The position numbers and the translations under genes were made by a program. Below are positions 16,259-22,732 of a stretch of 25,127 nt of DNA, in pieces (positions within the stretch are counted from its first letter, which is position 1; each line of letters starts with the position of its first letter). The DNA comes from Thermoanaerobaculales bacterium. Lineage in GTDB: Bacteria > Acidobacteriota > Thermoanaerobaculia > Thermoanaerobaculales > Sulfomarinibacteraceae. Where the stretch lies: assembly GCA_025456385.1 (NCBI GenBank), contig JALOKS010000081.1, forward strand, positions 1 through 25,127. Direction: 5' to 3'. Below the pieces are notes generated by a model. That model was not told where the DNA came from. It searched no databases and was given only the letters and a program-made list of their open reading frames with translations.

Positions 16259-17338
16259 TCAGGTCGGCCCGAGGTTCAGATTCCAGGTCAGCACCAGCCC
16301 GCCGGGAAGGACCTCGAGGTGGACCTGGGATCGGGTGGCCTGCGCCTCGTCGTGGGCCTGGTTGAGAGCGCCGCCGACGGCCAGCCCGGTGACTGCCCCG
16401 AGGAACACGTCCGGCGCCCAGTGCTTGTCGGCGTCGATGCGTTGCAGCGCGACCAGCACCATCCCTGAGTAGAGCAGTGCGGAGATTCCGTGCTTGAGGA
16501 TCCGGCGGCCGGTCCCGTCCCCGGGCTGCACCCGCAGGTACTGGCGACGGAGCGGCGGGATTACCGAGGCGGCGAGCGCCACGTCGACGGAAACCCCGCG
16601 GCCCTCCGTCGAGAAGAGCTCGACGTTATTGCCGTCTTCCGGCCGCTCGGCTGCGAGCACGAAGCTGCCGATCCCTGCCACCGCCGCGCTCATGGCCCAA
16701 GACTCCAACACGAGCTGCGCGGCTTCCCGCTCACGCTCGTTATCGGTCAATTGCGAGGCGGCCCAGGCTGCGAAGGCGACGGCGGGTGCAAAGCCTGCGC
16801 CGCCCATGATCCGCGACGAGTTCAGGAAGTCGGTCCTGCTGTCGCTGCTGCTGTCCTGCCACGCCTCCCGGATGTCCTCGCGGAAAACGTAGAGAGCGGC
16901 AGTCGTGCCGGTGACCGCGAGCGCGCTCCACTTCTCGCCGGAGCTCAGGTTCGCGGGTTTGCGCGCAACGAAAGGGAGGTCGTGGCGCAGACGGGCCCAG
17001 CCGTAGGGCTTCTCGGGTGGTGAGGGGCCTCCAGCGGCCTCGTCAGCCGGTGCGGGGCCGGCGGTCCTCTGGGGTGGGACCGGGTGGATCAGGTGCGGTG
17101 GCAGCTCAAGTGAGGCCGTGGCAGTGGTGGCTCCCGCGAGCTCGTCCGCGAGCGCCGCCGCGATGCCGAGCGGGAGAGGTCGACCCGCAGCCGGGCCGTG
17201 CAGGCTCGCGGCGGCCTGGAGCCGAAGCCCGGTCGTCCCGGCGGCCGCCGGCTGCAGCGCGGCCGCGAGCAGGCCTGCTGTCACCAGCACCGCGCGCAGG
17301 GCGGCTCTCGGGCTTCTGGTGTGGCGGCTCGGTGCCAT
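16259..17338 (-). CDS. PAP2-superfamily-like membrane protein, degenerate catalytic site
   Basis: This 359-residue protein has a signal peptide, a Pro/Ala-rich linker, and a helical membrane-type domain from about residue 130. The domain resembles PAP2 phosphatases: an R232-P233 pair matches motif 1, and H306-WAP-D310 in ADKHWAPDVFLGAVTG matches motif 3 (SRxxxxxHxxxD, with the Ser replaced by Gln299). Motif 2 (PSGH) is absent; its place is taken by FSTEGRG (about 242-248). Without the motif-2 His, normal lipid-phosphate phosphatase activity is doubtful. The start at ATG 17338 has no Shine-Dalgarno sequence; TATGAT at 17365-17370 on the minus strand could be its -10. Confidence 0.8.
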   Translation of the reverse strand: MAPSRHTRSPRAALRAVLVTAGLLAAALQPAAAGTTGLRLQAAASLHGPAAGRPLPLGIAAALADELAGATTATASLELPPHLIHPVPPQRTAGPAPADEAAGGPSPPEKPYGWARLRHDLPFVARKPANLSSGEKWSALAVTGTTAALYVFREDIREAWQDSSSDSRTDFLNSSRIMGGAGFAPAVAFAAWAASQLTDNEREREAAQLVLESWAMSAAVAGIGSFVLAAERPEDGNNVELFSTEGRGVSVDVALAASVIPPLRRQYLRVQPGDGTGRRILKHGISALLYSGMVLVALQRIDADKHWAPDVFLGAVTGLAVGGALNQAHDEAQATRSQVHLEVLPGGLVLTWNLNLGPT

Positions 17339-17394
17339 TTTCAGTCCGGACGAGATCGGTGCTCATCATAAGCCTGCGGCGGCCTCCGCCGCTT

Positions 17395-17502
17395 GAGCCC
17401 GCGCTCACTGAGGTGACGGCCGTCTTCATCTCGGTCGACAACCAGATCGGGTACCCGGGCGCCACTGGGACCCTGCTCGTGGACGAGCTCGGCCTCTACT
17501 GA
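17395..17502 (+). pseudogene. 3' remnant of a secreted protein with carbohydrate-binding-type C-terminus
   Basis: The frame reads PLEPALTEVTAVFISVDNQI, then GYPGATGTLLVDELGLY and a stop. A 'V.ISVDN....GATGTLLVDELGLY' ending is common at the C-terminus of carbohydrate-binding-like jelly-roll domains (pattern recognition, not a database result). The codons are G/C-biased like real genes. No start or N-terminal part is present, because the frame runs into the beginning of the divergent PAP2-like gene. This looks like the end of a gene whose 5' part was removed by a rearrangement. Confidence 0.5.
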
Positions 17503-17515
17503 GGGCGGGCGGTTG

Positions 17516-17875
17516 TCACACCGCGACCAGAACCTCGAAGCCGCCCCAGAACATGCGCGAGCCGTCGAAGGGCATCTTCGTGGGGTCCATCATCTTCGCG
17601 AGGCGCGGGTCCTTCATGACCTTGGCGAGGACGCGGTCGCGGTGCGCGCGGGAGCGGTAGGTGATCCAGGAGAACACCACCGTCTCGCTGCGCTTGAGCA
17701 TCACCGCCTGCGGGAACGAGGTCAGCTTGCCGGGCTTGACGTCCTCCGCCACGCACTCGACGTACTCGAGCGCGCCGTGCTCCTTCCACACCTTGCCGGC
17801 GAGGCGCGCGATGCGCCGGTACTCGCCGAGCTTCTTCTTCGGCACCGGGATCACGAAACCGTCGACGTACTTCAT
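17516..17875 (-). CDS. DUF1428 family protein (YbaA-like)
   Basis: This 119-residue protein has the DUF1428 pattern from end to end: MKYVDGFVIPVPKKKLGEYR at the start, VWKEHGALEYVECVAEDVKPG, then FSWITYRSRAHRDRVLAKVM, and the closing MPFDGSRMFWGGFEVLV. E. coli YbaA is about the same size. The family adopts a dimeric alpha-beta barrel; its biochemical function is not established. GGAGG lies close before ATG 17875 (AAGGAGGAGCG then ATG). Its stop is 13 bases from the stop of the convergent gene remnant. Confidence 0.93.
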   Translation of the reverse strand: MKYVDGFVIPVPKKKLGEYRRIARLAGKVWKEHGALEYVECVAEDVKPGKLTSFPQAVMLKRSETVVFSWITYRSRAHRDRVLAKVMKDPRLAKMMDPTKMPFDGSRMFWGGFEVLVAV

Positions 17876-17982
17876 CGCTCCTCCTTGTGCTGGTCGCGCG
17901 GGCGGTCTCTGCCTCCCGGCAACAGTGCTCGGCAGGGGAGCATTCCGCACCGCGCTCCAGCTCCGCCGCGGCCCCCGCCGGA

Positions 17983-18318
17983 TCAGGGGTGGAAGCCGAG
18001 CTGCACGACGAGCTTCCAGACCCGGGCGGCGTAGCGCAGCAGCCCGAGCAGCGCGAGCCCTCCGAGCCCGGCCGCGAGCCACAGGTTTCCCGGGCTGAGG
18101 CGCGCCGCGAGCACGAAGGCCGCGGCGGCGACGGCCGCCACCGCCGGGAGGATGACCAGCAGCCACAGGCTCCAGGGCGGCCACGGCCACACCTCCTCGC
18201 CGAAGAGGAAGCGCCACAGCGAGTAGAAGACGAACTGGTAGGCGAGGCAGTAGATGCCGACGGCGGCGACCGCCGCGGCCGCGACCCGAAGTCGCCTCGT
18301 GCGAGCCGGAGACGTCAT
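17983..18318 (-). CDS. Small three-helix membrane protein of unknown function
   Basis: This 111-residue protein has a short basic N-terminus and three hydrophobic segments: AAAAVAAVGIYCLAYQFVFYSL, then LWLLVILPAVAAVAAAAFVLAA, and LWLAAGLGGLALLGLLRY. An aromatic, Pro/Trp-rich loop (FGEEVWPWPPWS) separates helices 1 and 2. No family is recognised. It starts at ATG 18318 behind an extended -10 element and is divergent from the gasdermin-like gene, sharing a 185-bp promoter region with it. Its position next to that gene makes it a candidate partner, which is inference only. Confidence 0.7.
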   Translation of the reverse strand: MTSPARTRRLRVAAAAVAAVGIYCLAYQFVFYSLWRFLFGEEVWPWPPWSLWLLVILPAVAAVAAAAFVLAARLSPGNLWLAAGLGGLALLGLLRYAARVWKLVVQLGFHP

Positions 18319-18338
18319 GGCATGGACCCCCGCGCGAA

Positions 18339-18347
18339 TTCATAGCA
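18339..18347 (-). promoter_or_regulatory. Extended -10 promoter of the small membrane protein
   Basis: On the minus strand TG-C-TATGAA ends 20 bases before ATG 18318. No -35 match is seen, as is usual for extended -10 promoters. Confidence 0.5.
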
Positions 18348-18392
18348 CGGGACGGCGGCGTCCGAGCCCATTCCGGAGTTCTCCGCCGCCGA

Positions 18393-18421
18393 TTGACACC
18401 ATCGTCGGGGGCTTCCATATT
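18393..18421 (+). promoter_or_regulatory. Sigma-70-type promoter of the gasdermin-like gene
   Basis: A perfect -35 TTGACA (18393-18398) is followed by 17 bases and CATATT (18416-18421). The leader would be about 75 bases and ends in a strong ribosome-binding site at 18494-18498. Confidence 0.6.
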
Positions 18422-18503
18422 CCCCATAGGAATCGTGCGCAACCGAGCACCTCGCCGGGAGGCCGCCGGCGCCGCGGCAGCCCTCGCGAGCGCGGAGGAC
18501 ACC

Positions 18504-19121
18504 ATGGCGGCCCTCTCGTTTCCCCAGTTCCTGCACCGCTACGGGATCAAGATGCTGGTGACGAGCACCCCCGACATCGTGCCCGGCGCGATCATCGAGA
18601 AACGCAAGCGGGGGTACTTCAAGTACGGCCACCTGCAGGCGATCCTCGGGGGCAGCGACGCGAGCTGGGAGCACCGGCTGCAGCCGGCGAACATGGTCTA
18701 CGGCACGGTCGAGCGCAGCCTCAGCCTCAAGGCGAAGGCGAGCCTGAGCGAGTTCGGCGTGACCATCGGCGGCGGGCTCGAGCGGGCGAAGGCGGTGAGC
18801 TTCTTCCTGCAGAACGTCCAGGCCAGGATCCTGGTCCACCGCAGCAAGATGGACCTCATCCCGGAGCTCTTCCGGTACCGCGAAAGGAACCGGCGCAGGT
18901 GGAACGCCGAGCTCAATGACACGTGGGTCGCCGACTACACCTACTATGCGACCCAGGTGACGATCTCCTTCGAAACCGAGGGCGGTGTCGACATCCAGGC
19001 CGATGTCGCGCAGCACGTCTCGGTCTCGGCCACCGCCGCCGTCGCCTGGAAGTCCAAGCGCAGCTTCACCGTCACCACCACCGACGAGGTGCCCTTCGGG
19101 TTCTCGGGCTGGAAGCTCTGA
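18504..19121 (+). CDS. Gasdermin-like protein lacking the C-terminal inhibitory tail (putative)
   Basis: This 205-residue protein starts at ATG 18504, five bases after GGAGG. The order of motifs follows bacterial gasdermins: an N-terminal FLHRYGIKML, then PDIVPGAIIEK..G....GHLQAIL; a strand pair VERSLSLKAKASLSEFGVTIGG; ERAKAVSFFLQNV (compare the A.KV.F.F.DV pattern); WVADYTYYATQVTISFE; and a final VSVSATAAVAWKSKRSF...EVPFGFSGWKL, like the 'tyeg..pl.FgFqa..L' end of those proteins. This is pattern similarity from memory, not an alignment. Known bacterial gasdermins are membrane-pore formers held off by a short C-terminal peptide and released by a neighbouring protease. Here the chain stops right after the last strand, there is no N-terminal Cys for acylation, and no protease gene is adjacent. 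There is no signal peptide or membrane helix. Confidence 0.55.
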   Translation: MAALSFPQFLHRYGIKMLVTSTPDIVPGAIIEKRKRGYFKYGHLQAILGGSDASWEHRLQPANMVYGTVERSLSLKAKASLSEFGVTIGGGLERAKAVSFFLQNVQARILVHRSKMDLIPELFRYRERNRRRWNAELNDTWVADYTYYATQVTISFETEGGVDIQADVAQHVSVSATAAVAWKSKRSFTVTTTDEVPFGFSGWKL

Positions 19122-19160
19122 GGCGGGTGCGCGCCAGCGGCCGCGGAAGGGCACAGTCGG

Positions 19161-19213
19161 GCAGAGGAGCAGAGGAGCAGAGGGGCAGAGGAGCGGAGGG
19201 GCAGAGGAGCGAG
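19161..19213 (+). repeat. Purine-rich 8-bp tandem repeat
   Basis: The unit GCAGAGGA (with variants GCAGAGGG and GCGGAGGG) repeats six full times from 19161 to 19208, followed by GCGAG. It lies between the gasdermin-like gene and the SulP promoter. Copy number could vary by slippage. Antisense reading frames through it give spurious Leu/Cys/Pro/Ser repeats. Confidence 0.85.
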
Positions 19214-19250
19214 ATGCCCTGTCTGCAGCCACGGGACGAGGCCCGCGCCG

Positions 19251-19280
19251 TTGACATCCTGAACCAGTTCACCATATTGT
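19251..19280 (+). promoter_or_regulatory. Sigma-70-type promoter of the SulP gene
   Basis: TTGACA (19251-19256), an 18-base spacer and TATTGT (19275-19280) precede ATG 19297 by 16 bases. The leader would be about 10 bases with no Shine-Dalgarno sequence. Confidence 0.65.
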
Positions 19281-19296
19281 ATTCCAGTTATTTGAG

Positions 19297-21495
19297 ATGA
19301 CAGCCGTCGAGCACGAGCCCGAGATCGCGACCGCTGCCGCGGCGGAGCCGGCGCAGGGGATCCGCGACTACCTGCGGCGGCCGCTCGACATCCTCCGGGG
19401 TTACCGCCGGCAGGACCTGCCGCCCGATGTCGTCGCCGGCCTGACGGTGGCGGCGGTGGCGATCCCGCAGTCGATCGCCTACGCCTCGATCGCCGAGCTG
19501 CCCCCGCAGACCGGGCTCTACGCCGCCGCGGTGGCCGCAGCCGTCGGCTCGCTGTGGGGCTCGTCGCGCTTCCTCGCGACCGGGCCCGTCAACGCGGTCT
19601 CGCTGCTCGTGCTGCCGATCCTCATGGGCGTCGCCGAGATCGGCAGCCCCGGCTTCCTCATCGCCGCGAGCACCCTCGCCCTGATGGTCGGGGTCCTCAA
19701 CATCGTCCTCGCGGTGCTGCGCTTCGGCGGGCTGGTGACGCTCGCCTCGCGCGCAGTCCTCATCGGCTTCACCGCGGGCGCCGCGATCCACATCGCGGTG
19801 GGCCAGCTCAAGCACCTGCTGCGGGTCGACGAGCCCGCGGCGCCCGAGCTCTACAACCAGCTGCTGGCGATCGCCAGGGAGCTCGACCAGGTCCACCCCT
19901 TGAGCCTCGGGCTCGGGCTCGGGACCCTGGCCGTGCTGCTCCTCCTGCGGCGCCTCGGCCCGCGCGTGCCGGCGGCCCTGGCGGCGATCAGCGCGGCCGC
20001 GGCCGCGGTCGCGGTCTTCGGCCTCGAAGCCCAGGGGGTCAAGGTGGTGGGTGAGATCCCGCGCAGCCTGCCGCCGCTGACCTGGGCCTCGCTGCACGCC
20101 CTGCCCGACCTCGACATGATCCGGGACCTCGGCATGGGGGCGCTCGCCGTCGCCGCCCTCGGTCTGGTCGAGGCGGTCGCATCCGGCCAGGCGCTGGCGC
20201 GCCGGGACGGCGACCGCATCGATGCCAACCAGGAGTTCTTCGGCCAGGGCCTCGCCAACCTCGCCGCCGGGCTGTTCTCCGGTTACCCGTGCTCGGGCTC
20301 CTTCACGCGCTCGGCCGCCGCGCAGCAGGTCGGCGCCCGCACCGCCGTGACCGGCGTCGTCACCGGCGCCGCCGTCATGCTCGGCATGCTCCTCCTCGCG
20401 CCCTACGCGCGCTTCATCCCGCGCGCGGCGATCGCCGGCGTGCTGCTCGCCATCGCGTGGGGCATGATCGAGCGCTTCGAGATACGCCGCGTGCTGAGGT
20501 CCTCGCGCACCGAGGGCACGATCATGGGCGTGACCTTTGCCGCGACCCTGACCCAGCCGCTCGACTTCGCGATCCTGGCCGGCATCCTGTTCTCGCTCGC
20601 CTTCTTCGTCATCCGCTCCAGCCTGCCGCGGGTCTACCAGGTCGTCCCCGATGCGCTCTTCCGCCACCTCGTGCGCGCCGGCGACCGCCCGGTCTGCCCG
20701 CAGCTCGCGATCATGAACATCCGCGGCCCGTTGTTCTTCGGCGCGGTCCACCACATCGAGGAGGAGCTGCGCCACAACCTCGAAACGAACCCGGGCCAGC
20801 ACCTGCTGGTGCTGCGCATGCACGGCGTCGACATCATCGACCTCAGCGGCATCGAGATGCTGGAGGCCACGGTCACGACCTACCGCTCCTTCGGCGGCGA
20901 CGTCTTCTTCGTTCGCCTCCGCGAGCCGGTCGAGCAGGTGATGCGCGATTCCGGCTTCCTCGACCTCGTCGGCCTCGACCATGTCCTGCCCCAGGAGGGC
21001 GCGATCGAGCATCTCTTCGCCGAGGTCGTCGACCCGGCGGTCTGCGCCTACGAGTGCGAGCAGCGGGTGTTCGCCGAGTGCCAGGCGCTCGAGAAGTACC
21101 GCTACCGCGAGCAGGTGCTGCCGGTGGCTCGGGTCACCCTCGACCCCGCCCACCACGTCACGGTCGAGGACTTCCGGCGCCTCGCGGCCGACCCGGACGC
21201 TCTCCTCATCGACGTCCGCGAGCCGGCCGAGTTCGCCCGCGGCCACATCCCAGGCGCCCGCCTGCTGCCGTTGCGGCGCGTCCTCGACGAGGGGCCGGAG
21301 CTCGCCCGCGACCGGCGCCTGCTGCTCGCCTGCCGCTCCGGCCGCCGCACCCTGCGCGCCATGCACATGCTGCGCAGCATGGGCTTCAACGAGGTCTACG
21401 GCCTGCGCGGCGGCATCCTCGCCTGGCAGGCGGCCGGTCTGCCGGTGGCGGTGGAGAGGGCGGAGGACACCCGAGGCGCCGCATCCGAAGGCTGA
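19297..21495 (+). CDS. SulP-type anion transporter with STAS and C-terminal rhodanese domain
   Basis: This 732-residue inner-membrane protein carries a SulP transporter domain (about 20-450) with the hallmark DVVAGLTVAAVAIPQSIAYA first helix, GLYAAAVAAAVG, and the NLAAGLFSGYPCSGSFTRSA segment. The STAS domain follows (about 465-575) with LAIMNIRGPLFFGAVHHIEE and the DIIDLSGIEMLE switch-like loop. The C-terminal rhodanese domain (about 615-720) has LLIDVREPAEFARGHIPGA and the active-site loop LLACRSGRR with Cys679. SulP proteins carry sulfate, bicarbonate or other anions; rhodaneses move sulfane sulfur. The fusion suggests a link between anion uptake and sulfur handling (inference). The start at ATG 19297 fits the promoter just upstream; no ribosome-binding site is seen. 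Confidence 0.94.
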   Translation: MTAVEHEPEIATAAAAEPAQGIRDYLRRPLDILRGYRRQDLPPDVVAGLTVAAVAIPQSIAYASIAELPPQTGLYAAAVAAAVGSLWGSSRFLATGPVNAVSLLVLPILMGVAEIGSPGFLIAASTLALMVGVLNIVLAVLRFGGLVTLASRAVLIGFTAGAAIHIAVGQLKHLLRVDEPAAPELYNQLLAIARELDQVHPLSLGLGLGTLAVLLLLRRLGPRVPAALAAISAAAAAVAVFGLEAQGVKVVGEIPRSLPPLTWASLHALPDLDMIRDLGMGALAVAALGLVEAVASGQALARRDGDRIDANQEFFGQGLANLAAGLFSGYPCSGSFTRSAAAQQVGARTAVTGVVTGAAVMLGMLLLAPYARFIPRAAIAGVLLAIAWGMIERFEIRRVLRSSRTEGTIMGVTFAATLTQPLDFAILAGILFSLAFFVIRSSLPRVYQVVPDALFRHLVRAGDRPVCPQLAIMNIRGPLFFGAVHHIEEELRHNLETNPGQHLLVLRMHGVDIIDLSGIEMLEATVTTYRSFGGDVFFVRLREPVEQVMRDSGFLDLVGLDHVLPQEGAIEHLFAEVVDPAVCAYECEQRVFAECQALEKYRYREQVLPVARVTLDPAHHVTVEDFRRLAADPDALLIDVREPAEFARGHIPGARLLPLRRVLDEGPELARDRRLLLACRSGRRTLRAMHMLRSMGFNEVYGLRGGILAWQAAGLPVAVERAEDTRGAASEG

Positions 21496-21511
21496 CGCGC
21501 CGGCCGGCGCG

Positions 21512-21520
21512 TGCCACAAT
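21512..21520 (+). promoter_or_regulatory. Extended -10-like element upstream of the reductase operon
   Basis: TG-C-CACAAT lies 34 bases before ATG 21555. It keeps the TGC and final AAT but not the usual TA, so it is a weak call. The leader contains a good ribosome-binding site (GGGAGG). Confidence 0.3.
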
Positions 21521-21554
21521 GCGAGCAGACGTAGCGGGCACAGGGAGGTCGATC

Positions 21555-22730
21555 ATGGGCGGGAGCATCGACCGTCGCGCCTTCCTCAAGCTGGGGGCGG
21601 CCTCCGCCGGCGCGGCCATCGGCTGCGGCGGAGCCGCCGGTCCCAGGGACGCACCGCCGGGTGGGATGCGGTACCGGCCGCTCGGCGCCACGGGGCTCCG
21701 GGTCTCCGAGGTCGCCTTCGGGGCGCACGGGGTCGACAACGCGGGGGTGATGGCGGCCGCGCTCGAAGCGGGAGTCACCACCTTCTGCACCTCGGGCGGC
21801 TACCTCGACGGCCGCGAGGAAACGGCGCTCGGCGAGGCCATCGCCAGGATCGGCGTCCCGCGGGAGCGGCTCGTTCTCATGACGGGGGCCGACCTCAGAG
21901 GCAACGAGACCGTCGACTCCTGGCTCCGCGACCTCGACGCGAGCCTGCGCCGGCTGCGCACCGACGTCCTGGACATCTACTACAACGCGATGGTGCAGAC
22001 CCCCGCCCAGGTCAGGTCCGAGGTGCTGCTCGAGGCCTTCGACCGGGCGCGGGCGGCGGGCAAGGTCCGGCACCTCGGCGTGTCCGGCCACCACGGCGGG
22101 CTCCAGGAGTGCCTCGAGGCCGCCCTCGAGTGCGGCGCCTACGAGGTCTTCTTCACCAAGTACGACTTCGTCTCCTACCCCGACCAGGACCAGCTCCTGC
22201 GCCGCGCCGCCGCGCGCGGCATCGGCACCATGGTCTTCAAGACCACCGCCGGCAACCGCCAGCGCGAGATCAAGGACCTCGAGGCGGGCGGGCTGAGCTT
22301 CCGGCAGGCGACGATCCGCTGGGCGCTGTCCAACCCGGACGTGGCCAGCGTGGCGGTGACCATGACCAGCTTCGATCGCGTCTCCGAGGCCGTGGCCGCG
22401 GTCGGCGCGAGCCTGAGCGCTGCCGAGGTGGCGATGCTGCGCCGCTACGCGGGCGAGATGTATCACAGATACTGCCGCTTCTGTGCCACCTGCGAGGGCA
22501 GCTGCCCGCACCACGTCGCGGTGGCCGAGGTGATGCGCTACCAGATGTACTTCGCGCACTACGGCCGCGAGAAGGAGGCGATGCGCCTCTACGGCCGGCT
22601 GCCGTCGACGGCCACCGCCGCCCCGTGCCGCGCCTGCGCCGGCCACTGCGACGACGCCTGCCCCTTCGGCCGCGCCGTGCGCGAGGGGCTTGTGGCGGCG
22701 CACGAGCAGCTGAGCTTCGCGAGGGCCTGA
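21555..22730 (+). CDS. Tat-exported aldo/keto reductase-like protein with two C-terminal [4Fe-4S] motifs
   Basis: This 391-residue protein starts with a twin-arginine signal (DRRAFLKLGAASAGAAIGCGG; Arg7-Arg8, with a lipobox-like Cys24). The aldo/keto reductase barrel (about 38-290) begins MRYRPLGATGLRVSEVAFG. The C-terminus has C307-x2-C310-x2-C313-x3-C317-P and C358-x2-C361-x3-C365-x3-C369-P, two ferredoxin-type cluster motifs. The catalytic tetrad looks broken: Tyr83 is present, but the usual Asp is Cys78 (FCTSGGY), the Lys position is Gly111 (VLMTG), and the His position is Ala145 (DIYYNAM). It may therefore serve redox or structural roles rather than NADPH-carbonyl reduction. The start has GGGAGG six bases upstream. 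The following lipoprotein gene begins two bases after its stop. Confidence 0.92.
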   Translation: MGGSIDRRAFLKLGAASAGAAIGCGGAAGPRDAPPGGMRYRPLGATGLRVSEVAFGAHGVDNAGVMAAALEAGVTTFCTSGGYLDGREETALGEAIARIGVPRERLVLMTGADLRGNETVDSWLRDLDASLRRLRTDVLDIYYNAMVQTPAQVRSEVLLEAFDRARAAGKVRHLGVSGHHGGLQECLEAALECGAYEVFFTKYDFVSYPDQDQLLRRAAARGIGTMVFKTTAGNRQREIKDLEAGGLSFRQATIRWALSNPDVASVAVTMTSFDRVSEAVAAVGASLSAAEVAMLRRYAGEMYHRYCRFCATCEGSCPHHVAVAEVMRYQMYFAHYGREKEAMRLYGRLPSTATAAPCRACAGHCDDACPFGRAVREGLVAAHEQLSFARA

Positions 22731-22732
22731 GG

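Noticed and set aside
19288..21519. A 743-codon open frame on the minus strand across the SulP gene
   Set aside because: It is the antisense shadow of the SulP-STAS-rhodanese gene; low-complexity Asp/Glu/Arg/Ala composition with no motifs.
20289..21554. A plus-strand open frame running through the SulP gene in another frame into the reductase gene
   Set aside because: Only the part from ATG 21555 resembles a protein (Tat signal, reductase barrel); the upstream part is an Arg/Pro-rich shadow of SulP.
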